From Campylobacterota bacterium (lineage in GTDB: Bacteria > Campylobacterota > Campylobacteria > Campylobacterales > Sulfurovaceae), in assembly GCA_003646525.1 (NCBI GenBank), contig QMKU01000093.1, positions 1 through 5,947 on the forward strand: 5,947 bases of DNA, read 5' to 3'. The notes under the pieces were generated by a model that did not search any database, was not told where the DNA came from, and worked only from the letters and a program-made list of their open reading frames with translations. Shown here piece after piece: positions 1-5,947 of this stretch. A program made the translations under genes and the position numbers. Positions within the stretch are counted from its first letter, which is position 1. Each line of letters begins with the position of its first letter.

Positions 1-1727
1 ATTACTCACTTTTTTCTAGTGACAAAGAGATTGTCCTTCCTTCTCGTTTGATTCATCTTACTTTTACTGACAAACAATATCTTGGTGAAAGTGATATCAA
101 AAATGCATTAGGCGTGGATAGTAAAAGTATGTTTGAATTTTGGAGTGATGAGAAACCTACGATCAAAGACAAGCTTTTGCCTACACTTAAGGAGTCCCTG
201 CGGAGTTATCTTGATTCTGAGGGTTTTTATGATGCTATTTTCACTGTCAAAACAATGGAAAAAGAGGTTTTTATCTCTATCACCGAAAATGAACCAGTCA
301 AGATATATGATATTAATATCAGTAGTGATTACAATATCAGCAAACTCATTAGCTTTGAAAAAGGTGACATTTTTACAGCCAAGAAGTTTATATCTATCAA
401 AAGTGTAATTGTTGAAAGTCTGATGAAGGATGGCTATTGTAGCTATAATTTGGAGAATAAAGCCTATGTGGATCTCGATAAACATAGAGTCGATCTCAAT
501 TATGTTTTGAAAAAAGACGGCATATGCACTTTCGGGAAAATTTCGATCAAGGGCTCAGAGACGATTGATGACAAGGTTATCGTTTCCCGTGTAAGAGCGA
601 GAGAAGGTACACGCTTCAGTACAGAAAGAATACAAGAGAGTTATGATGCACTCTATGCACTTGATGCATTTGATGCAGTGGCTGTGAAGTATGATAGGAA
701 GTTTTACAATGTTGTACCGATAGATATAGGTGTATCTGATATTGGTGAGCCTTGGAGTTTTGTGGGTGGTGTCGAATATGATAGCAATGTCGGAGCAGGC
801 GCACAAGCAGATATCATCAGAAAAAACTTTATGGGTAATGCCAAAAAACTAAGAGTAAGATTACAGTACTCGGCTATCGAACAGTTGGCAGAAGTTTCAC
901 TCTTTACGCCAGCACTTTTTGGTTTCTCTGATTATTATATGGATCTCTTTACGAAGATAGGGTATAGTAATCTTGAGTATGAAGGCTTTATGGAAAAAAA
1001 ATCATATGCTCAGGCATACCTGGCATATACAAATGAAAAGCTACAAATAAATGCTGGTTTTTCATTGGAAAATATTGATATTTCACTTTTGAATACTTAT
1101 GATGAAGATAAATTAACACAGGCGGTTAACACAGGAACTTTTTTCTTGGCTTATCCTTTTGTTCGTATGGTTTATGACGGTAGGGATTCCAAGCTCAATC
1201 CCAAATATGGATTTTATCTTTCTGCTGAAGCAGAGTATGGTATTCCTTATGATGAAGAAGCTAGTGCTTATCTAAAATATATTTTAGAGGGAAGAGCCAT
1301 CTACACTTTTAGTCAGCTGACGATGGCTACTGTCGCCAAGGTAGGGATTGTTGATGAGACGCAAAACCAGGTGCCCGAATCAAAACTCTTCTTTGGTGGA
1401 GGTGTCTATAGCAACCGTGCCTATGGCTATAAGCGTATGGGAGTTATTTTCTCTCCTACTCGTTATGGTATCGAAGGGGCGAAGACGATGGTAAATTTGA
1501 GCTTGGAAGCAGACTATCCTATCGTAGGGGATCTCTATGGCGCAGTATTTACTGATAATACGATGTTGACGATTAATAGTTATGATTTTACTGGTGATAT
1601 CATCACTTCTGCTGGTGTCGGGGTACGGTATGTGACACCGATAGGACCGATCAAAGTGGATGTGGCAGCCAATGTGCGCGATGCTTCACAGTATGGTATT
1701 CAATTTCAGATAGGACAGTCGTTTTGA
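1..1727 (+). CDS. tamA: TamA, outer-membrane Omp85-family assembly factor (5' end truncated)
   Basis: Barrel subunit of the translocation and assembly module in the outer membrane, partner of TamB. The frame is open to base 3 and reads YSLFSSDKEIVLPSR before the TTG at 48. That TTG follows a pyrimidine-rich stretch without a Shine-Dalgarno, so the true start and most of the signal peptide probably lie just left of the window. Residues below are numbered from the TTG. About 1-84, 85-160 and 161-232 read as three POTRA domains; each ends in a beta strand, and the second and third begin with short beta phrases (IYDINI, FGKISIKGS). The barrel runs from about W236 to F559. It carries the Omp85 phrase DGRDSKLNPKYG (377-388), a lid-loop-like NRAYGY (456-461, Arg457), and ends in QIGQSF with the terminal Phe typical of a beta-signal. 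The roughly 574 visible residues match E. coli TamA (577). BamA is unlikely: it usually has five POTRAs, and tamB follows directly. Seen: motifs and layout. Inferred: function. Confidence 0.9.
   Translation, partial: YSLFSSDKEIVLPSRLIHLTFTDKQYLGESDIKNALGVDSKSMFEFWSDEKPTIKDKLLPTLKESLRSYLDSEGFYDAIFTVKTMEKEVFISITENEPVKIYDINISSDYNISKLISFEKGDIFTAKKFISIKSVIVESLMKDGYCSYNLENKAYVDLDKHRVDLNYVLKKDGICTFGKISIKGSETIDDKVIVSRVRAREGTRFSTERIQESYDALYALDAFDAVAVKYDRKFYNVVPIDIGVSDIGEPWSFVGGVEYDSNVGAGAQADIIRKNFMGNAKKLRVRLQYSAIEQLAEVSLFTPALFGFSDYYMDLFTKIGYSNLEYEGFMEKKSYAQAYLAYTNEKLQINAGFSLENIDISLLNTYDEDKLTQAVNTGTFFLAYPFVRMVYDGRDSKLNPKYGFYLSAEAEYGIPYDEEASAYLKYILEGRAIYTFSQLTMATVAKVGIVDETQNQVPESKLFFGGGVYSNRAYGYKRMGVIFSPTRYGIEGAKTMVNLSLEADYPIVGDLYGAVFTDNTMLTINSYDFTGDIITSAGVGVRYVTPIGPIKVDVAANVRDASQYGIQFQIGQSF
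1712..1715 (+). promoter_or_regulatory. Shine-Dalgarno of tamB, inside the end of tamA
   Basis: AGGA lies eight bases before the TTG at 1724, within the last codons of tamA. It supports TTG 1724 as the tamB start. The next in-frame Met comes only after the membrane anchor (around residue 73), so a later start would remove the anchor. Confidence 0.6.
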
Positions 1728-4700
1728 AGAGACTCTTTAAGTGGATAGATTATTTTTTCCTTAGTTTGATTAGTTTGATAGTCATAGTGGTTGTAGCAGT
1801 TCTTTTTTTGTTAAATTCAACCAAAACCATAGAGTGGGCAGCGGACAGATATGCACCACAATATGGATTTGGTTACAAGAAAATATCTGGTGGTTTGCTT
1901 AGTGGCTTGGAAATAGAGGAGCTGACATTTGAAGAGGATATGCTGCTTGATCGATTCAAAATAGGGTGGAATCCTGCACCTCTTTTGCATCAAAAAGTTT
2001 CCGTAACACATTTGAGTGCTACGCAATTGAATGTGGAGACTATTCAAAAAGTTATCAAAGCTTTTAGTTCTGATACACCTAAAAAAGAGGACAATGGTAC
2101 CTTTGAGTTGCCTGTTTCGATAGGATTGAACGATCTTCATTTGTCAGTTAAGCCTTTTGCCGAGAGTGGTGTTGGATTTGAGAAGGTGACATTGGATGGC
2201 AAAAAACTTCTTCTCGATGCAACTCATCTTGATGTAGGTAGTTTGGAGTTAATCGTTGATACTAATACTACAAATATATCTTTGACTGCTTCAGTGACAG
2301 ATGGCATAGTCAGGGTCAAAGATTTTTCTGTTTTGGACATCAATTTACTTGCGCTGAAATCTGTCGTAGAATCAGTCCAAGAGAGACAGATACACAAAGA
2401 GGTGCAAGAGCATACAGAGGTTGTCATCGAGCGTCACAACGAAGGTGATAGTCGTTATATACCTCATAAAATTTTGATCGATTCTGTGACTGCTACAATC
2501 AAGCCTGTCATACATGATGGCATCAGAGTAGATCAGATTGAACTACAAAGTCATGCAATAGAGGTTCGACCCCATAAGATAGCAGAAGGTAAGTCCAATG
2601 CCATACAGATAAAGAGCCTTTCTCTATATGTTGATACCAGCCTCACAAAACTACAGCTAGAGACAAATCTAAAGGGTGATTCGGTGATCGTGGATTCTCT
2701 CTCTCTGAGAGAGATAGATACGCTGGCACTCACAAAGCTCTTGACATTGACTGAGACAAATACAACTGATAGAGCCAAAGAGGAGCATGCGACTCCTGAG
2801 AATGCTGAGGATGTCAACGAGATACATGTAGCTTCTCCACTTGAGAGTCCATTGATTCCCAAATATCTTATCATCAAACGCTTGGATACCTCAATCTTGA
2901 GTGCGACCTATGATCCTGTTCTCATCGAGAGTGCTGAGGTTAATGCGACAAATATAAAGTTTAATATCCATAAGTTAATAGCGGAGAGTGGTGAGATTGA
3001 TATCAGCGTGGCAAGTAGTTTCGCAAATCTCATACAGCATGGGATAATCAAAAACAACCAAATTGAGAGTAGAGGTCATGTCACGCCTCTCAAAATGCTC
3101 TTTGAGACATATTCAATTCCTCTGAGAGAAGATGCTTTGGGAAATATTACATTGAATATTGACGCGAGCAGAGAGAAGGCTGTCGTCGATATTCTCATCA
3201 ATGGCAAAGAGATCCTTCAGACTGAAGAGGGTAAATTTAATGTGACTATACTGCGTTTGGCAAATCAAATTACTTATTTAATCCCTGAAAAAAAACTTAT
3301 CGTCAGCAGTGAAGGAGATGTGACTACACCTTATACAAAAAATCTTAGACTAAACAATCTTTTGACATTTGAGAATTCTCTGTTGGCATATAAAGGTGAG
3401 ATAAGACCTGGTACGATAGAGGGGATTGATAGCAACTATACCAAGCCTTTGAATGATTTGAAGATCGCTTATCACGGGGATGAGAAAAGTATTGAAGCGT
3501 TGATCGATTCTGAAGGAGTGAAAGGGAAGTTTGTCTCTCCAGATTTCAAAAAAGCAGACTTCAACCTCTCTACCAAAGCACCACTTATTCTCAAAAATAT
3601 GATATCGCTTCCAGAAAAGTTACAGGAGGCAAGGGTAGCATTTGATATTCAAGTGCCTTTGGACTTTGCCAAGATTACACCACTAAAAGCAAAAGCCAAA
3701 ATCACCTCTAATATGGCTAACCTTAATGCAGATGTTGTTTATGACAAAGAGATCAAAGTCTTGACTACTACACAATTCCCCAAAGAGTCTCTGCTGAGAG
3801 GCTTTAGTGAAGAGTTGAATTTGAATGCTTTTAATCCTCTTGTGGCAAATCTATCGATGAGTGAAGATATAGTAAAAGTCAATGTCAAATCCAATGGGCT
3901 GACCTCTGATATCAACTATGGATTGAGTGACAAAAACATAACTGGTGATCTAGTATTGGGTGGTGCTACATTCTTGTTTGGTGGAAATATTGAAGAGGAG
4001 GTATCACTCGAAAACAGTGTGGGTTCACTTCAAAGTCTGATAAAGAAAATGAATACGATTTACGCCTTTGAGGCACCTCCGATTGATGGAGATTTGAAAG
4101 TCTCTCTGCGACTCAAGAAGATGAAAGATATAGAGCTTCTTCTCACTTCTAATGCACTGACCTATAAAGCAGATAGAGTTACTGAGCATAAATTAAATGA
4201 CACGATGATCTCATTGGGTTTTTCAGACTCTGTATTGAAGCTCAACAGATATCATAGTACCTTTCAAGAGCAGAAGATCTTCGCTACAAAACCTTCGGTT
4301 ATTTCTCTGAAGGATGGTAGTGTGGAGATATCACCCCTCTGGGTCAATGATGCACTCAAAGTGACTGGAAACTATAATATAGAGGATAAAAAAGGCGAAA
4401 TACTCGCTTATGCAGATCCGTTCAACCTCTCCCACAAGATGATTGACCTGAGTAGTAAAATAGATATCAAGACTAAACTAGATGGTGTCAAGACAAAGAT
4501 CGATGGTGTAGTGACTATTCAGGGTGGTGTTGTTCATTATGATTTGGATCAAAAGAGTTTCCCTTCAGATAGCGATATCATTATCGTACAGAATATGAAG
4601 AAGAGAGAGCCTAGTCCCTTCATGGACAATTTAGATGCGACCATCATAGTAAATACTGCCAAGCCCCTGCTCTATAAGACAGCAGATGCTAATGTGCGTG

Positions 4701-5305
4701 TCAATACTGACCTGATGATCGAAAAAGCACCTATGGGACCTCTTTATGTCTTGGGAACGGCAGAAGTTATCAAAGGTTCTTATTATATTTTTGAAGCTAA
4801 AAAATTTGTATTCAAGAAGAGTCTTATCGCATTTACAGGAAATCCACTTAAGCCAATATTGGATATATCAGTAGTATACAACTCCCTAAATTATGAAATC
4901 ACAATACAGGTAACAGGTGATCCTACCACTCCTAATATCATCTTCTCCTCTTTGCCACAACTCAGTCAGGGAGAGATACTTTCTGTGATTCTCTTCGACT
5001 CAGAAGATGGCGCAGGAAGCAATAGCGGTGAGGATATGATGAAGATGATGGGGGGTGCTATGGCAAAGTCGGTACTCTCCAATGTGGGTATCAAAATAGA
5101 TCATCTTTCGCTAGGTACGGATGGGAGTATGGAGATTGGGAAGAAAATCTCTGATAAAGTTACGATTATCTATGTCAACGAAGAGGTTGCTGGAGCCAAA
5201 CTTCAGTATGACTACAGCAGGTACATAAAGGGAGTTATCTCAACCGATTCAGAATCGAGTGCCGCAGGTATTGTTTACAGAAGAGATTTTGGAGAGTTTG
5301 AGTAA
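1724..5305 (+). CDS. tamB: TamB, periplasm-spanning partner of TamA (DUF490/TamB C-terminal domain)
   Basis: Inner-membrane-anchored protein whose long beta-rich body reaches through the periplasm to TamA. The family is AsmA/VPS13-like and linked to outer-membrane protein insertion and phospholipid transport. Start is TTG, overlapping the tamA stop as TTGA, with AGGA eight bases upstream. A short basic N-terminus (KRLFKW) precedes one membrane segment at about 8-30. The rest is alternating hydrophobic/polar beta sequence, as expected for a beta-taco groove. Three diverged repeats begin at L129, I246 and I378, separated by charged linkers at 219-243 and 343-371. The C-terminal family domain occupies very roughly 820-1193. 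It has GPLYVLGTAEVIKGSYY (from 1005) and LPQLSQGEILSVILF (1077-1091), then a Met-rich stretch around 1105-1113, and ends in FGEFE. Length 1193 compares with about 1259 in E. coli. The frame is intact. It is probably translationally coupled to tamA. Confidence 0.92.
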   Translation: MKRLFKWIDYFFLSLISLIVIVVVAVLFLLNSTKTIEWAADRYAPQYGFGYKKISGGLLSGLEIEELTFEEDMLLDRFKIGWNPAPLLHQKVSVTHLSATQLNVETIQKVIKAFSSDTPKKEDNGTFELPVSIGLNDLHLSVKPFAESGVGFEKVTLDGKKLLLDATHLDVGSLELIVDTNTTNISLTASVTDGIVRVKDFSVLDINLLALKSVVESVQERQIHKEVQEHTEVVIERHNEGDSRYIPHKILIDSVTATIKPVIHDGIRVDQIELQSHAIEVRPHKIAEGKSNAIQIKSLSLYVDTSLTKLQLETNLKGDSVIVDSLSLREIDTLALTKLLTLTETNTTDRAKEEHATPENAEDVNEIHVASPLESPLIPKYLIIKRLDTSILSATYDPVLIESAEVNATNIKFNIHKLIAESGEIDISVASSFANLIQHGIIKNNQIESRGHVTPLKMLFETYSIPLREDALGNITLNIDASREKAVVDILINGKEILQTEEGKFNVTILRLANQITYLIPEKKLIVSSEGDVTTPYTKNLRLNNLLTFENSLLAYKGEIRPGTIEGIDSNYTKPLNDLKIAYHGDEKSIEALIDSEGVKGKFVSPDFKKADFNLSTKAPLILKNMISLPEKLQEARVAFDIQVPLDFAKITPLKAKAKITSNMANLNADVVYDKEIKVLTTTQFPKESLLRGFSEELNLNAFNPLVANLSMSEDIVKVNVKSNGLTSDINYGLSDKNITGDLVLGGATFLFGGNIEEEVSLENSVGSLQSLIKKMNTIYAFEAPPIDGDLKVSLRLKKMKDIELLLTSNALTYKADRVTEHKLNDTMISLGFSDSVLKLNRYHSTFQEQKIFATKPSVISLKDGSVEISPLWVNDALKVTGNYNIEDKKGEILAYADPFNLSHKMIDLSSKIDIKTKLDGVKTKIDGVVTIQGGVVHYDLDQKSFPSDSDIIIVQNMKKREPSPFMDNLDATIIVNTAKPLLYKTADANVRVNTDLMIEKAPMGPLYVLGTAEVIKGSYYIFEAKKFVFKKSLIAFTGNPLKPILDISVVYNSLNYEITIQVTGDPTTPNIIFSSLPQLSQGEILSVILFDSEDGAGSNSGEDMMKMMGGAMAKSVLSNVGIKIDHLSLGTDGSMEIGKKISDKVTIIYVNEEVAGAKLQYDYSRYIKGVISTDSESSAAGIVYRRDFGEFE

Positions 5306-5321
5306 GTAATTGATATTACGC

Positions 5322-5346
5322 ACTTGTAGGTTTGGCACTGCCAAAC
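5322..5346 (+). repeat. REP-like palindrome 1, just after tamB
   Basis: The head ACTTGTAG (5322-5329) is followed at once by a perfect hairpin: GTTTGGC (5330-5336), loop ACT, GCCAAAC (5340-5346). A GTAG/GGAG-type tetranucleotide in front of a palindrome is the layout of REP sequences mobilised by RAYT (IS200-like) transposases. No T tract follows, so it is not a classical intrinsic terminator, although the hairpin could protect the 3' end of the tamAB mRNA. REP membership is inferred from architecture only; no transposase gene is visible here. Confidence 0.5.
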
Positions 5347-5374
5347 ATCATAAGAACTTAAGGAAGTGTAGTTG

Positions 5375-5380
5375 TATAAT
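5375..5380 (+). promoter_or_regulatory. Lone -10 box (TATAAT) before the hairpin cluster
   Basis: A perfect TATAAT sits 16 bases before the second REP-like repeat. There is no recognisable -35 at the right distance; the bases there read aagaac. Campylobacterota housekeeping promoters often lack a clear -35, so it could start a transcript near 5387 running into the structured region. In AT-rich DNA such a hexamer also arises by chance. Confidence 0.2.
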
Positions 5381-5395
5381 ACCAAATTAATAGAT

Positions 5396-5439
5396 ACTTG
5401 GAGCAGGGACTTTAGTCCCGTCTAATGGGGCTAAAGTCC
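5396..5439 (+). repeat. REP-like hairpin 2 (GGAG head, 13-bp stem)
   Basis: The head ACTTGGAG (5396-5403) matches the head of the first REP-like palindrome in seven of eight bases. After CA comes a small palindrome, GGGACT TT AGTCCC (5406-5419). The longer arm GGACTTTAGTCCC (5407-5419) also pairs over 13 bp, with one G.T, with GGGGCTAAAGTCC (5427-5439) across the loop GTCTAAT. The 5' arm can therefore fold on itself or with the downstream arm. GGAG plus a GGGACT/AGTCCC palindrome strongly recalls Pseudomonas/Xanthomonas-type REP sequences. No poly-T follows. Confidence 0.6.
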
Positions 5440-5457
5440 AATGCCAATGAATTAAGC

Positions 5458-5467
5458 ACGGCAGGGG
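5458..5467 (+). repeat. 10-bp direct repeat, left copy (ACGGCAGGGG)
   Basis: Identical to bases 5782-5791. This copy overlaps the left edge of the compound palindromic element. It could be a target-site duplication, a shared repeat end or coincidence. Confidence 0.4.
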
Positions 5468-5608
5468 TTAAGTGTTGAAAAATCAACTCACAACGAGGGT
5501 GGATTTTCAACACTTGACCTCGGCTGAGTCGTTGCCATGTTTTAGCCGAGGTCAGGTGATTCATGATGCATTCGCTACGCTTCACGCATCACAAATCACC
5601 AGACCCCT
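5463..5608. repeat. Compound palindromic element with four alternating copies of an 11-base motif
   Basis: The motif, roughly G(A/G)GGT(C/T)(A/T)(A/G)GTG, occurs as GGGGTTAAGTG (5464-5474, +), CACTTGACCTC (5511-5521, -), GAGGTCAGGTG (5548-5558, +) and CACCAGACCCC (5597-5607, -). Each interval is itself palindromic at its ends. Hairpin 1 is 5464-5484 with 5502-5521: 20 pairs, two G.T, one bulged A. Hairpin 2 is 5511-5525 with 5544-5558: 15 pairs, one G.T. Hairpin 3 is GGTGATT (5555-5561) and TGATGC (5564-5569) with GCATCA (5586-5591) and AATCACC (5594-5600), around a CA/CA internal loop. AGGGGT (5463-5468) and ACCCCT (5603-5608) can close the whole unit. Candidates are a MITE or REP cluster (BIME-like) or a structured RNA. 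I see no transposase, and the family is not one I can name. Confidence 0.7.
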
Positions 5609-5613
5609 AATAA

Positions 5614-5733
5614 TCAAATGATATTGATAAAATTTTCTCTTTTGAAAAGGCTTATGATGAGGATTATCTTTTAAAAGATTATTTTGAGAGGGATTTAGTT
5701 TTGTTTGAGGGGATTGTTGAGGGGATGGGTTAA
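5614..5733 (+). pseudogene. Possible decayed gene end (unrecognised, no start codon)
   Basis: Between an in-frame TAA (5611-5613) and the TAA at 5731-5733, 39 codons read SNDIDKIFSFEKAYDED, then YLLKDYFERDLVLFEGIVEGMG. The acidic/aromatic composition looks like a real soluble protein C-terminus, but there is no ATG or GTG start and no upstream continuation. The frame begins a few bases after the compound palindrome, as if that element had replaced the 5' part. After the stop the same frame continues for 20 codons (VVVIYYDTFFMKSGDSTAGA) to TAG at 5794-5796, which could be further remnant. I do not recognise the family. It may equally be a chance open frame in AT-rich spacer. Confidence 0.3.
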
Positions 5734-5781
5734 GTCGTAGTGATTTATTATGATACTTTCTTTATGAAAAGTGGAGATTCA

Positions 5782-5791
5782 ACGGCAGGGG
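5782..5791 (+). repeat. 10-bp direct repeat, right copy (ACGGCAGGGG)
   Basis: Second copy of the decamer found at 5458-5467, 324 bases further on. The flanks differ (ttaagtg after the left copy, cgtagtt after this one), so the identity ends sharply at ten bases. Confidence 0.4.
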
Positions 5792-5840
5792 CGTAGTTTA
5801 TAAAATCCTATTTATTTTAAATTATTATAGCTTACTATCT

Positions 5841-5870
5841 TTGAGATATTAATTAAGTTTTCTTTAGTAT
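5841..5870 (+). promoter_or_regulatory. Candidate promoter for the gene starting at 5899
   Basis: TTGAGA (5841-5846, five of six to the -35 consensus) and TAGTAT (5865-5870, four of six to the -10) are 18 bases apart and end 28 bases before an ATG. Spacing and position are right, but the surrounding DNA is very AT-rich, which raises the chance of a false match. Confidence 0.3.
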
Positions 5871-5898
5871 TTTACTTCAGCTGTGGAACGAGCAAAAG

Positions 5899-5947
5899 AT
5901 GAAATTATTTATTTTAGATATCACGAACCACGATAATTATGATAGTC
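5899..5947 (+). CDS. Possible start of an unidentified gene (runs off the window)
   Basis: ATG at 5899 opens 16 codons, MKLFILDITNHDNYDS, with no stop before the window ends. The bases just upstream hold only weak Shine-Dalgarno-like matches: GGA at 5885-5887 and GAG at 5890-5892, the latter six bases before the ATG. A plausible promoter lies 28-58 bases upstream. An in-frame TAA at 5854-5856 bounds the frame, so the start cannot lie far upstream. Sixteen residues are too few to name a family, and a chance open frame remains possible. Confidence 0.3.
   Translation, partial: MKLFILDITNHDNYDS

Noticed and set aside
48..50. TTG as the start of tamA
   Set aside because: The frame is open to the window edge with protein-like sequence before it, there is no Shine-Dalgarno, and starting here would leave TamA without a signal peptide.
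645..680. Clustered GATGCA/ATGCA repeats
   Set aside because: They encode the YDALYALDAFDAV helix of a TamA POTRA domain, so coding constraint explains them.
2696..2714. TC/GA inverted tract as a phase-variable repeat or regulatory hairpin
   Set aside because: It lies in frame inside tamB encoding SLSLREID. About five dinucleotide units are too few to suggest slippage control.
108..2877. Open frames on the minus strand across tamA and tamB, and a + frame at 133-408
   Set aside because: They overlap strongly protein-like coding sequence and have unstructured, Ser/Cys/His-rich translations without recognisable domains. They are shadows of the two real genes.
5306..5346. Intrinsic terminator of tamAB
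   Set aside because: GTAAT/ATTAC (5306-5319) and GTTTGGC/GCCAAAC form hairpins, but neither is followed by a T run.
5467..5557. Integron attC sites formed by the palindromic arms
   Set aside because: GTTAAGT (5467-5473) fits GTTRRRY, but it is the left rather than the right end of its hairpin. The next pair reads ACTTGAC/GTCAGGT, lacking the conserved AAC/GTT triplet. No integrase or cassette genes are visible.
5463..5608. CRISPR array
   Set aside because: The repeats are only 11 bases, alternate in orientation and have palindromic intervals of unequal length. There are no cas genes.
5666..5679. 14-base palindrome ATCTTTTAAAAGAT as an operator
   Set aside because: AT-only centre in AT-rich DNA inside a possible gene remnant, with no promoter placed near it.

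Overview
The window carries one ordinary chromosomal module and a repeat-rich intergenic tail. Bases 1-5305 hold the translocation and assembly module pair tamA (5' end cut off by the window edge) and tamB. Both are on the + strand, share four bases (TTGA at 1724-1727) and are almost certainly co-transcribed. TamA is an outer-membrane Omp85-family barrel with periplasmic POTRA domains. TamB is a long inner-membrane-anchored periplasmic protein with the DUF490/TamB C-terminal domain. Together they would span the periplasm, serving outer-membrane protein insertion and/or phospholipid transport to the outer membrane.

The organism is an AT-rich diderm. Codon use, the flavour of the two proteins and TTG start use fit Campylobacterota (Sulfurimonas/Sulfurovum/Arcobacter-like). 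This is an impression, since the window contains no taxonomic marker.

Bases 5306-5898 contain no intact gene I can defend, but they are far from featureless. In order they hold: a REP-like palindrome (5322-5346); a lone TATAAT box (5375-5380); a second REP-like hairpin (5396-5439) with the same ACTTG(T/G)AG head; and a compound palindromic element of about 146 bases (5463-5608). In that element an 11-base motif occurs four times in strictly alternating orientation, so neighbouring copies can form competing hairpins. A possible decayed gene end follows (5614-5733). A 10-base direct repeat, ACGGCAGGGG, lies at 5458-5467 and again at 5782-5791. A weak promoter candidate (5841-5870) precedes a possible new gene that starts at 5899 and runs off the window.

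The tamAB pair is well supported. The most unusual material is the palindromic cluster behind tamB, which looks like an accretion of REP/MITE-type elements or a structured RNA. Deciding between these needs copy-number searches and covariation that cannot be done from this window.
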